From positions 806,001 to 870,000 of the forward strand of contig NZ_JAJMOY010000001.1 in the NCBI RefSeq assembly GCF_020991415.1: a DNA stretch of 64,000 nt, read 5' to 3'. Below the pieces are notes generated by a model. It was given only the letters and a program-made list of their open reading frames with translations, was not told the DNA's origin and made no database searches. A program made the position numbers and the translations under genes. The DNA comes from Flavobacterium sp. ENC. Its GTDB lineage: Bacteria; Bacteroidota; Bacteroidia; Flavobacteriales; Flavobacteriaceae. Shown here piece by piece: positions 45,689 through 53,321 of this stretch. Numbering within the stretch: the stretch's first letter is position 1; the number at the start of each line of letters is the position of its first letter.

Positions 45689-46528
45689 TTAGAAAACTCT
45701 CGCCAGATTAAACCCAAAAAACACATCGCCTTTTGTCCAGTCTCCCGTTGTTCTTCCAAGATATCCGGCTTCATCAATTGCCTGAGAACTTGTAAAATGC
45801 ATTTGGAAAACGTGTCCGCCGGTTTCTAAATCAAAACCAATCGATAATGGGTTTTTATAAAGAGAATTGGATGCCCTGTTTAAGTGTGCGGCATAATCAA
45901 TATTTAACGACCAGCGTTTGGCAAATTTATACCTGCCTCCAAATCCTACGGCATACTGGGAATTACTTTGTTCTGTATCTTCAACAAAATTTTCATGAAA
46001 AAATGTGGGAACAACTTCTAAAGAAAGTCTTTCAGAAAATTTTCTCGAAATTAACAGCTGCGCTACATAAGTCAGCCTGTTTTGAAACTGAAGCTTTGGA
46101 TACAGGCTTTCTTTTAGTGTATTGTTTATAGACAAACTATTAAAACCCGCAATAGCAACAGGGAACCCGTCTTTTATCTGAGGTAATAAAGTATATTTTG
46201 TTGCAAAGTCATACGCAAATTCACTTCTGGCCGCACTTATGTTAAGTCCGTTGGTTAATCCGTATATGAATTTTATTTGAGTATTGGCGTTATCCAGTCC
46301 GTAGAAGCCTTCGAAACCATCTTTTACAGAACCAAACCGGTGCGCAACAACAAAATATAAATCTCCTTTTGCTGCCAGTTTTGTAGATTCCAGATTAACA
46401 ATTTTCAGGGCTTTAAAGGCAGATGTTACCTTTTCTTTTGTAACGGGTGTCTCTACTCCGGACAATAAGTCGTCCTGGGAATAGGTTAATAATGGAAATA
46501 AAAATAATAATAGAATTAGCTTTTTCAT
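45689..46528 (-). CDS. DUF5777 family outer-membrane beta-barrel protein
   Basis: 279 residues with signal peptide MKKLILLLFLFPLLTYSQ. The N-terminal segment TSAFKALKIVNLESTKLAAKGDLYFVVAHRFGSVKDGFEGFYGLDNANTQIKFIYG is the recognisable family block, and alternating strands follow to a C-terminal aromatic strand (VFFGFNLARVF). It is probably an outer-membrane barrel; what crosses it is unknown. It lies 28 bases after the OB-fold gene on the minus strand and 134 bases before the membrane-anchored gene, opposite a divergent cytochrome/YceI unit. Confidence 0.82.
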   Translation of the reverse strand: MKKLILLLFLFPLLTYSQDDLLSGVETPVTKEKVTSAFKALKIVNLESTKLAAKGDLYFVVAHRFGSVKDGFEGFYGLDNANTQIKFIYGLTNGLNISAARSEFAYDFATKYTLLPQIKDGFPVAIAGFNSLSINNTLKESLYPKLQFQNRLTYVAQLLISRKFSERLSLEVVPTFFHENFVEDTEQSNSQYAVGFGGRYKFAKRWSLNIDYAAHLNRASNSLYKNPLSIGFDLETGGHVFQMHFTSSQAIDEAGYLGRTTGDWTKGDVFFGFNLARVF

Positions 46529-46556
46529 GAGGTTAGTTTTAAGTTGTTATTTGTTT

Positions 46557-46946
46557 TTAGTGTACAATTGAAGATTGGTCTATTTTAAATTCCTGTAACA
46601 GTTCATCATATCCTAAAAAACGTCCTTTGATTTTTAGCGTTTTACCAGTTGAAATAGCTGCTGGTAAACGGTCTTTGAATGTTGCAAATATTTTTTCACC
46701 CATAACAATTCCATTACTGGCAGTGTCAATGGCGGTTACCTGTGCGGTTATTTCAATTGTTTTGTCCTGGTACTTGATGTAAGCCAGACTGTCATTCGAA
46801 GTAAATTCTTTTTCGAGTCCGGAAACGGTCACTACATAATCTGCAGTTTCTGATTCGATATCCCGGTGCCCTTTGTAGGTGTAGAGGTAAACCGAAATTC
46901 CAATGAAAAGGAAAAGTGAGATGGCAATAAGTATTTTTTTTGTCAT
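46557..46946 (-). CDS. tRNA_anti-like OB-fold envelope protein
   Basis: 129 residues. One N-terminal membrane segment (MTKKILIAISLFLFIGISVYLYTY) then a beta-rich part: ADYVVTVSGLEKEFTSNDSLAYIKYQDKTIEITAQVTAID, GIVMGEKIFATFKDRLP, KTLKIKGRFLGYDELLQEFKIDQSSIV. This is the pattern of the Bacteroidota tRNA_anti-like family, an OB fold on the periplasmic side; despite its name no RNA role is shown. It is first in the minus-strand operon and its start faces the divergent cytochrome gene across 171 bases. Confidence 0.78.
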   Translation of the reverse strand: MTKKILIAISLFLFIGISVYLYTYKGHRDIESETADYVVTVSGLEKEFTSNDSLAYIKYQDKTIEITAQVTAIDTASNGIVMGEKIFATFKDRLPAAISTGKTLKIKGRFLGYDELLQEFKIDQSSIVH

Positions 46947-47117
46947 GGCGGGTTTTTTTAATGCTTGAAATTATCTACGTTAAAAAATACCTATTGGATT
47001 TAAATTATCAAATGTGCCTCTGCCAAAATCTAGATGATCCATTTCAACGTATATGTTTTCGAAATGATTTTACGAACTGCAAAATCATTTATTCTTTATC
47101 AACTAAAACCAATCATT

Positions 47118-47486
47118 ATGAATCTAAAAACACTCTTCGCCGGTTTATTATTTGTTACACTTCTTGTGAGCTGTACCGATGATAACCCAAGTACTTTAAT
47201 TGACACTGCGCCAATTAAAGGTTTGGCAACATACAATCAGAATGTGAAATCTATTATTGACAATAACTGTGTGGTATGCCATGCAACAGTTCCTAAAAAT
47301 GGGGCTCCTATGTCTTTGGTTACGTATGACCAGGTTAAAAATGCGGTTTTAAATCGTGGGCTGCTTACCCGAATTTCTTTAGAAAACGGCAATAGTTCCT
47401 TAATGCCGCAAGGCGGACCGAGATTGCCACAAACTACAATAGATGTGATTGCAAAGTGGCAACAGGATGGATTATTAGAACAATGA
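47118..47486 (+). CDS. Monohaem cytochrome c lipoprotein
   Basis: 122 residues. The start MNLKTLFAGLLFVTLLVSC at 47118 gives a clean lipoprotein signal (Cys19); a longer reading to 47034 has no such logic. Haem c motif CVVCH at 51-55 in IIDNNCVVCHATVPKNGAPMSL; Met96 in SSLMPQGGPRLP is a plausible sixth ligand. The C-terminal helix IDVIAKWQQDGLLE is usual for these small cytochromes. It leads the plus-strand unit with two YceI genes, so it may pass electrons to or from the lipid-binding YceI proteins; this link is an inference. Confidence 0.85.
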   Translation: MNLKTLFAGLLFVTLLVSCTDDNPSTLIDTAPIKGLATYNQNVKSIIDNNCVVCHATVPKNGAPMSLVTYDQVKNAVLNRGLLTRISLENGNSSLMPQGGPRLPQTTIDVIAKWQQDGLLEQ

Positions 47487-47500
47487 TCTATACTAAAAAC

Positions 47501-48046
47501 ATGAAAAAAATCGCACTAATACCAATGTTATTGGCTTCGCTGATTGTTTTTTCACAAGAAAAAACACTAACGAAATCAGGGACAATAACTTTTGAAGCTT
47601 CAGTCCCATCTTTTCAGCCGGTTCTGGGGACCAATAGCAATGTAACCTTTGTTTTAAATCCGGTAACAGGTGAAATCGCAAGTCTGGCTCTGATGAAAGG
47701 ATTCCAGTTTGAAATGGCTCTGATGGAAGAACATTTTAATGAAAATTATATGGAAACGGATAAATACCCCAAAGCCATTTTTAGAGGACAAATACAGGGA
47801 TTTGATGCTAATAAGCTGACGGAAGATTATAAAGATTATATAATAAAGGGAAAATTAGAACTTCACGGTAAATCTAAAGACATAAATGCTGATGCAAAAA
47901 TTACCAAAAGCGGTGCCAGAATTACTATTATTTCAGATTTCGCAGTAAATGCAAGTGATTTCAGTATCCCTATTCCATCGCTTATTAAGTACAAACTTGA
48001 TGATAAAGTAAAGGTTCAGATCATTGCTATTTTCAAACAGAGCTAA
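47501..48046 (+). CDS. YceI family periplasmic protein (first of two)
   Basis: 181 residues from MKKIALIPMLLASLIVFSQEK (signal peptide); the reading upstream overlaps the cytochrome gene and is ignored. YceI lipocalin-like pattern: SGTITFEASVPSFQPVLGTNSNVTFVLN, GEIASLALMKGFQFEMALMEEHFNENYMETDKYPKAIFRG, then IIKGKLELHGKSKDI. YceI proteins form a beta barrel that binds polyisoprenoid lipids. It lies 14 bases after the cytochrome gene. A close paralogue follows at 48203. Confidence 0.9.
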   Translation: MKKIALIPMLLASLIVFSQEKTLTKSGTITFEASVPSFQPVLGTNSNVTFVLNPVTGEIASLALMKGFQFEMALMEEHFNENYMETDKYPKAIFRGQIQGFDANKLTEDYKDYIIKGKLELHGKSKDINADAKITKSGARITIISDFAVNASDFSIPIPSLIKYKLDDKVKVQIIAIFKQS

Positions 48047-48202
48047 AACAATTGCAATTTAAAAACCAGAATGCAAAATTGGAAGTATCCTGAGGGAAAG
48101 TAAAACCTGAGATTACAATCCGGATTTTTGAGGAATAAAGAAGTAATAGCTTAAGCCCTCGTTATTAATGAAATACAGAAAAAATAATTTAAAATCAATG
48201 AC

Positions 48203-48742
48203 ATGAAAAAACTCATACTTATAGGACTGTTATATGTTTCCGCGATCGGCTTTTCACAACAAAAAATGATCAGTAAATCCGGAAAAATTACTTTTGAAGC
48301 TTCGGTTCCTTCATTTGAAGAAGTTAAGGCAACGAATTCTTCTGTTACTTTTGTTCTGAATCCGGCAACAGGAGAAATTGCAAGTCTGGCTCTGATGAAA
48401 GGATTTCGATTCAAAGTCGCTTTGATGGAAGAACATTTTAATGAAAATTATGTTGAAAGTGACCAATATCCAAAAGCAATATTTAAAGGAAAAATAGACG
48501 GATTTGATCTCAACAGTTTAGGCGTAAATCCTAAAGATTTTAGTATAAAAGGAAAATTAGAACTTCACGGAAAATCCAAGGATATTATGACCACAGCTAA
48601 GATAAGTAAGTCCGCATCGGGAATTGTTATTACGTCCGCTTTTAGTGTAAATGCCAGTGATTTTAATATTGCAATACCATCTCTGGTTAAAAGCAAGATT
48701 TCTAATAAAATAAATATTCAATTTGACGCGGTGGTGAAATAA
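48203..48742 (+). CDS. YceI family periplasmic protein (second of two)
   Basis: 179 residues from MKKLILIGLLYVSAIGFSQQK. It follows the same pattern as the preceding gene (KITFEASVPSFEEV, EIASLALMKGFRF, MEEHFNENYVESDQYPKAIF, KGKLELHGKSKDI) and is clearly its paralogue by local duplication, with most differences in the loop around residues 105-115 and the last strands. The 156-base gap between the copies may hold a separate promoter. Lipid or quinone binding is expected from the family, not shown. Confidence 0.9.
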   Translation: MKKLILIGLLYVSAIGFSQQKMISKSGKITFEASVPSFEEVKATNSSVTFVLNPATGEIASLALMKGFRFKVALMEEHFNENYVESDQYPKAIFKGKIDGFDLNSLGVNPKDFSIKGKLELHGKSKDIMTTAKISKSASGIVITSAFSVNASDFNIAIPSLVKSKISNKINIQFDAVVK

Positions 48743-48875
48743 GGGCTGAAACAATAAAGATTTTATAAATTTAGGAGCAAGCAAACAATAAACCATCAAA
48801 AAGATTTAATTTTGAAAGGTCAATTATTCGTTTTATTAAAAACGACACTAGTAACCTGAATAAATTAAATCAAAA

Positions 48876-49742
48876 ATGGAGGAAGAAATAAAAATTGAAG
48901 ACGACTTTACGCTGATCCGTTTTCAAAACGACAGTTCAGAACCTTTTTTTGCTCAGCGTGAAGTGGGTAGTGGTTTGATACAGTTTCATTTCGGACTAAA
49001 GGGCAATGCCAAATTTTTATTTAATCAGGGCAATTATGCTTTAGAACTGAAGGAGGAAAAATCACTCCTTTTATACAATCCGCAAAAAGAGCTGCCGCTC
49101 AATTTAGAACTGACTCCAAATTCCTGGGTGATTTCAGTAATTGTGTCTATCAAAAAATTTCACGCATTGTTTTCTGCTGAAGCCGATTATATTACTTTTT
49201 TAAGTCCGGATAATAAAGACAAGAAGTATTATAACGAAGGAAATATAAGTCCGTCAATGGCAATTGTATTGAGTCAGCTGTTTCATTATAACCTGCATCC
49301 GTCCATAAAAAATCTTTATTATAAAGGAAAAGGATACGAATTGCTGAGTTTGTATTTTAACAGAACCGAAGATCCAAATGCAGAACAATGTCCGTTTTTA
49401 ATTGATGAAGACAATGTTTTGAAAATCAGAAAAGCCAAAGAAATCATTATTGCCAATATGGCTGAACCTCCGGGTTTACAAGAACTGGCTGACGAAATTG
49501 GCCTGAATTTAAAGAAACTAAAAATGGGTTTCAAACAAATTTACGGCGATACCGTTTATGGTTTTCTGTTTGATTACAAAATGGATTTCGCCAGAAAACT
49601 GCTAGACAGCGGTTCTTATAACGTAAACGAAGTTGGATTGAAAATAGGGTATAGCACCGGAAGTCACTTCATTGCGGCATTCAAGAAAAAATTTGCCACC
49701 ACTCCAAAAAAATACCTGATGTCGATTAATACGAATCTTTAG
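48876..49742 (+). CDS. AraC family transcriptional regulator
   Basis: 288 residues. The N-terminal part (about 1-180) is a cupin-like sensing domain (SGLIQFHFGLKGNAKFLFNQGNYALEL). The C-terminal part (about 190-285) has two HTH motifs: GLQELADEIGLNLKKLKMGFKQIYGDTVYGF and NVNEVGLKIGYSTGSHFIAAFKKKFATTPKKYL, the AraC signature. It lies between the envelope redox cluster and hemH. It may control either; the sequence does not decide. Confidence 0.92.
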   Translation: MEEEIKIEDDFTLIRFQNDSSEPFFAQREVGSGLIQFHFGLKGNAKFLFNQGNYALELKEEKSLLLYNPQKELPLNLELTPNSWVISVIVSIKKFHALFSAEADYITFLSPDNKDKKYYNEGNISPSMAIVLSQLFHYNLHPSIKNLYYKGKGYELLSLYFNRTEDPNAEQCPFLIDEDNVLKIRKAKEIIIANMAEPPGLQELADEIGLNLKKLKMGFKQIYGDTVYGFLFDYKMDFARKLLDSGSYNVNEVGLKIGYSTGSHFIAAFKKKFATTPKKYLMSINTNL

Positions 49743-49764
49743 GCTTAAATAATGTTTTGTTTCA

Positions 49765-49863
49765 CGCAGATTTTGCAGATCGGGCAGATTTATTTGGAAT
49801 GCATTATAAAACAATTTTTGAGGCTTAATTTTTTGAAAATCTGCTTGATCTGCAAAATCTGCG
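49765..49863. repeat. Long inverted repeat with 27-base arms
   Basis: The arm at 49765-49791 (CGCAGATTTTGCAGATC...) pairs with 49837-49863 at 25 of 27 positions around a 45-base loop. It lies in the gap between the AraC regulator and hemH. The gap also contains the tandem words at 50016-50045 and is otherwise without a coding frame. Confidence 0.8.
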
Positions 49864-50015
49864 AGCTAATTTTAACCAAGTATCGATTCATTAACGACCC
49901 GATTTTAAAGTATATGAAATCAATTTTTCATATTCAGCAATAAGTAAAAAGTAATAATTATCATATTTCCAAAACGTATTATCAAATACTTTTGGCGAAA
50001 ATTAACCTAACAAAT

Positions 50016-50045
50016 GCTTAAAGCCTAAAGCTTAAAGCCTAAAGC
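50016..50045 (+). repeat. hemH leader: 30-base tandem word shared with hemE
   Basis: Two copies of GCTTAAAGCCTAAA, ending 11 bases before the hemH ATG. It is the exact reverse complement of 41120-41149, so it has the same orientation relative to hemH as that copy has to hemE. CTTTAGGCTT at 49737-49746 could pair with it. Confidence 0.8.
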
Positions 50046-50056
50046 AAAATAACATA

Positions 50057-51070
50057 ATGAAAGGCGTATTATTAGTAAATCTAGGATCTCCCGAAAGTCC
50101 AACCCCAAAAGACGTAAAGCCGTATTTAGACGAATTTTTAATGGATAAATACGTGATTGACGTTCCGTATTTATTGAGGGCTTTGTTAGTTCGTGGAATA
50201 ATTCTGAGAAAAAGACCGGAAGAATCAGCACATGCTTATGCAAAAATCTGGTGGGACGAAGGCTCTCCGCTAGTCGTTCTTTCTGAAAGAATGCAGAAGA
50301 AAGTACAGCCGTTGGTAAATGTACCAGTTGCACTGGCCATGCGTTACGGAACTATGACTATCGAGAAAGGGCTTCAGGAATTACACGATAAAGGAGTTAC
50401 AGAAGTAATGCTGTTTCCGTTATACCCGCAATATGCTATGGCTTCGACTTTGACTATTTTGGTTAAGGCTGAAGAAATCAGAAAGAAGAAATTTCCGCAA
50501 ATGACCTTTACAGATGTTCCTGCCTTTTACAACAAACCGGATTATATTAAAAACCTGGCCGATTCCATTCAGAAACATTTAACCGGATATGAATACGATC
50601 ATTTATTGTTTTCGTATCATGGAATCCCGGAGCGCCATATTCGTAAGACGGATGTAACCAAGTCGCATTGTAAAATTGACGGTTCTTGTTGTAATACACC
50701 GTCCGCGGCACATGATTTTTGTTACCGTCACCAATGTTATGAAACGACAAAACAAGTGGTGAAGTTATTAGGAATTCCGGAGGATAAATACAGTCTGACT
50801 TTTCAATCCAGATTAGCAGGGGATAAATGGCTTGAGCCTTATACTGATATCGAAATTGATAAAATGCCGGCAAAAGGAATCAAAAAACTGGCAGTGGTAA
50901 CACCGGCTTTCGTTTCCGATTGTTTGGAAACACTGGAAGAAATCGCCATGCGTGCCAAAGAAGATTTTGAGGCAAACGGAGGCGAAGAGTTCCTGGCTGT
51001 TCCATGTCTGAATGACGACGACGAATGGTGTCAGACCGTTAGTAACTGGATCAACGACTGGGCTAAATAG
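50057..51070 (+). CDS. hemH: Ferrochelatase
   Basis: Inserts Fe(II) into protoporphyrin IX to make protohaem. 337 residues. Opens MKGVLLVNLGSPESPTPKDVKPYLDEFLMD; then VALAMRYGTMTIEKGLQEL and LFPLYPQYAMAST; catalytic His in FSYHGIPERHIRK; the cysteine-rich loop SHCKIDGSCCNTPSAAHDFCYRHQC; the ending block FQSRLAGDKWLEPYTD and TPAFVSDCLETLEEI. All are normal for the family. hemJ follows about 135 bases later. Confidence 0.97.
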   Translation: MKGVLLVNLGSPESPTPKDVKPYLDEFLMDKYVIDVPYLLRALLVRGIILRKRPEESAHAYAKIWWDEGSPLVVLSERMQKKVQPLVNVPVALAMRYGTMTIEKGLQELHDKGVTEVMLFPLYPQYAMASTLTILVKAEEIRKKKFPQMTFTDVPAFYNKPDYIKNLADSIQKHLTGYEYDHLLFSYHGIPERHIRKTDVTKSHCKIDGSCCNTPSAAHDFCYRHQCYETTKQVVKLLGIPEDKYSLTFQSRLAGDKWLEPYTDIEIDKMPAKGIKKLAVVTPAFVSDCLETLEEIAMRAKEDFEANGGEEFLAVPCLNDDDEWCQTVSNWINDWAK

Positions 51071-51143
51071 AAAATAGAAAATAGAATAAAGAGTAAAGAG
51101 TAATGACTTATGATGGACACAAGTTGTGTTCGAAATAATAGTT

Positions 51144-51189
51144 GTTTCAGGTTATAATCAACTTTAGAAAAAAAACTTAAACCTGAAAC
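51144..51189 (+). repeat. Inverted-repeat leader of hemJ
   Basis: GTTTCAGGTT (51144-51153) pairs perfectly with AACCTGAAAC (51180-51189) around a 26-base loop, ending 15 bases before the hemJ ATG. The same word appears in the leader of the histidine kinase gene. Confidence 0.65.
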
Positions 51190-51204
51190 TTGAAACAAAT
51201 AACT

Positions 51205-51753
51205 ATGGAGTATTATAACTACTTAAAATCACTGCATCTTATTTTTGTAATCACCTGGTTTGCCGGGCTGTTTTATATAGTGCGTTTGTTTGTGTATCAA
51301 ATTGAGGCCAATGAAAAACCATCTCCGGAAAAAGAAATTCTGCAGGCGCAATACAAAATAATGACGTACCGTTTGTGGTACATCATCACCTGGCCATCTG
51401 CAATTTTGGCGAGTATTTTTGCTTTTTGGATGCTGCTTTTTACTGATTTGGGAAACGCCTGGCTTAAAATGCCGTGGATGCACGTAAAATTGTGTTTCGT
51501 TTTTTTACTGTATTTGTACCATGCCAAGTGCCATCAGATTTTCAGGCAATTGCAAAATGATGAGGTGAAATATTCCAACAATTTTATGCGTTTATGGAAT
51601 GAAGGCGCTACTATAATATTATTTGCAGTTGTTTTTTTAGTGGTTTTAAAAAGCGCCATCAACTGGATTTATGGTGTAATCGGAATCTTTTTGTTCTCCA
51701 TTATCATTATGCTGGGTTTTAAGTTTTATAAACGAATACGAGAAAAAAAGTAG
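51205..51753 (+). CDS. hemJ: Protoporphyrinogen oxidase HemJ (CopD-like membrane protein)
   Basis: 182 residues, four or five transmembrane helices. Starts MEYYNYLKSLHLIFVITWFAGLFYIVRLFVYQIEA, with the conserved His in LKSLHLIF and the R-L-F-V-Y-Q segment typical of HemJ; WMHVKLCFVFLLYLYHAKC carries a second conserved His. HemJ oxidises protoporphyrinogen IX to protoporphyrin IX. A TTG start at 51190 is possible in frame but ATG 51205 fits better. It lies between hemH and a histidine kinase gene and supplies the oxidase step between HemF and HemH. Confidence 0.88.
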   Translation: MEYYNYLKSLHLIFVITWFAGLFYIVRLFVYQIEANEKPSPEKEILQAQYKIMTYRLWYIITWPSAILASIFAFWMLLFTDLGNAWLKMPWMHVKLCFVFLLYLYHAKCHQIFRQLQNDEVKYSNNFMRLWNEGATIILFAVVFLVVLKSAINWIYGVIGIFLFSIIIMLGFKFYKRIREKK

Positions 51754-51768
51754 TTTTTTTAGTTTTAA

Positions 51769-51822
51769 GTTTCAGGTTTCAAGTTGTCAACCGCAAAGAA
51801 CCTGAAACCTGAAACCTGAAAC
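51769..51822 (+). repeat. Inverted-repeat leader of the histidine kinase gene
   Basis: GTTTCAGGTTTC (51769-51780) pairs with GAAACCTGAAAC (51804-51815 and again 51811-51822). The right arm is a tandem of CCTGAAA words ending 16 bases before the ATG. Confidence 0.65.
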
Positions 51823-51838
51823 AAAACAAACAAAAAAC

Positions 51839-53311
51839 ATGTTAAACAACTTCAAAATGTCGATGCTTTCACTTCGTACCAGGATTTTCCTGTCGATGAT
51901 TGTATTGATTGTTGTGGCATCTTTTTTACTGGCTTCCATTTCGATTATTCAATTTAAAAACGAAGCCAAGGAATACCATCAGGAACGGCTGGAACGCAAG
52001 GAAAATGCGGTAAAAGAACACATTAACTATGTGCTTTCCACCACCACCTATCCGCTGAAAACCGGGAATCTGGATTTGATTTTTAAAGATAAAATCCACG
52101 AGCTGGCCCAGATTCACAAAATTGAAATTAATATTTACAGCCTTGACGGGAAACTCCTTAAATCTTCCAAGGAATCTTTTGCCGTTGACAAAGCGCCGCC
52201 GCCCATTCCGGAGTATATCCTGAAACTGGTGCGGTCTTCCATTGAAAAGCGTTTTGTAGATATTAAAACGATCGACGGTGTTAAAAACAGATCTTCTTAT
52301 AGTCTGATTAAAGATGAAAAGTTCAAACCGCTTGGAATTTTAAATCTCCCTTATTTAGAAGATGACGGTTATTATGACAACGAATTGAATACGTTCTTAA
52401 TTCGTTTAAGTCAGGTATATTCCTTCATGCTTTTGGTTGCCTTTGCTTTGGCTTATTTTTTGTCAACTTATATCACCAAATCCTTAAAAACAATTTCAGA
52501 CCGACTCGAAGAAACCAATCTGGATCAGAAAAACGAGAAGATTGTTCTGGAAGCGAATAGTAAAGAAGTCAACTTCCTGATTAAAGCCTACAACGGGATG
52601 GTGGATAAGCTCGAAACCAGTGCGGTCAAACTGGCCCAAAGCGAACGTGAGGAAGCCTGGCGTGAAATGGCGAAACAAGTAGCGCACGAAATTAAAAATC
52701 CCCTTACGCCAATGCGTCTGACGGTGCAGAGTTTTCAGCGAAAATTTGATCCGACTGCCCCCGATGTAAAACAGAAACTAAACGATTATTCTGAAACTTT
52801 AATCCAGCAGATTGATACCATGACAGCGGTCGCTTCAGCATTTTCGAATTTCGCCTCGATGCCCGCCCAGCAAAACGAAACCTTAAATGTGGTTGAAGTG
52901 GTCGAACTTTCCCTGGATATTTTCAATGAAGATTATATTGTTTTTGAAAGCGAAGAAGAAAATATCATCTCCAAAATGGATCGTACGCAATTGATCCGTA
53001 TTATTACCAATCTGGTTAAAAATGCCACTCAGGCCATTCCCGAAAGCCAGTTTCATAAATCGATTGTCGTGACGGTGAAGCGCAGGAATAATAACGTGGA
53101 AATTGCCGTAAAAGACAATGGCATCGGAATTCAGAAACTGGATACCAGCCGTATTTTCGAACCAAAATTCACCACCAAAACCAGTGGAATGGGCCTTGGA
53201 CTCGGAATTATAAAAAACATCATCGAAAATTACAAAGGAACAATTACCTTTGAATCAACTTACGGAAAAGGAACCACATTCAGGGTTTCCCTACCGATCA
53301 CAAACTCTTAA
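51839..53311 (+). CDS. Sensor histidine kinase, NtrY-like
   Basis: 490 residues. TM1 at about 15-37 and TM2 at about 193-210 frame a 150-residue sensing domain; a HAMP-like linker follows (ITKSLKTISDRLEETN). The phospho-acceptor is His283 in QVAHEIKNPLTPMRL, the form seen in NtrY-type kinases. The ATPase part shows the N box NLVKNATQAIP, G1 DNGIGI, and G2 TSGMGLGLGIIKNIIENY. No response regulator gene is adjacent, so its partner is elsewhere. The enoyl-CoA hydratase gene begins 10 bases after its stop. Confidence 0.92.
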   Translation: MLNNFKMSMLSLRTRIFLSMIVLIVVASFLLASISIIQFKNEAKEYHQERLERKENAVKEHINYVLSTTTYPLKTGNLDLIFKDKIHELAQIHKIEINIYSLDGKLLKSSKESFAVDKAPPPIPEYILKLVRSSIEKRFVDIKTIDGVKNRSSYSLIKDEKFKPLGILNLPYLEDDGYYDNELNTFLIRLSQVYSFMLLVAFALAYFLSTYITKSLKTISDRLEETNLDQKNEKIVLEANSKEVNFLIKAYNGMVDKLETSAVKLAQSEREEAWREMAKQVAHEIKNPLTPMRLTVQSFQRKFDPTAPDVKQKLNDYSETLIQQIDTMTAVASAFSNFASMPAQQNETLNVVEVVELSLDIFNEDYIVFESEEENIISKMDRTQLIRIITNLVKNATQAIPESQFHKSIVVTVKRRNNNVEIAVKDNGIGIQKLDTSRIFEPKFTTKTSGMGLGLGIIKNIIENYKGTITFESTYGKGTTFRVSLPITNS

Positions 53312-53321
53312 ATTCAGCGTC

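Noticed and set aside
45847..46131. A 94-residue frame opposite the DUF5777 gene
   Set aside because: It lies wholly within the barrel gene on the other strand and has no start signal or family resemblance.
34979..48742. The cytochrome, globin and YceI genes as a horizontally acquired island
   Set aside because: No integrase, tRNA target or clear shift in base composition is visible; presence next to a RAYT is not enough.
51839..53311. Histidine kinase as a haem sensor because of its position after hemJ
   Set aside because: Position alone is weak; the sensing domain has no recognisable haem site and the kinase part is NtrY-like.
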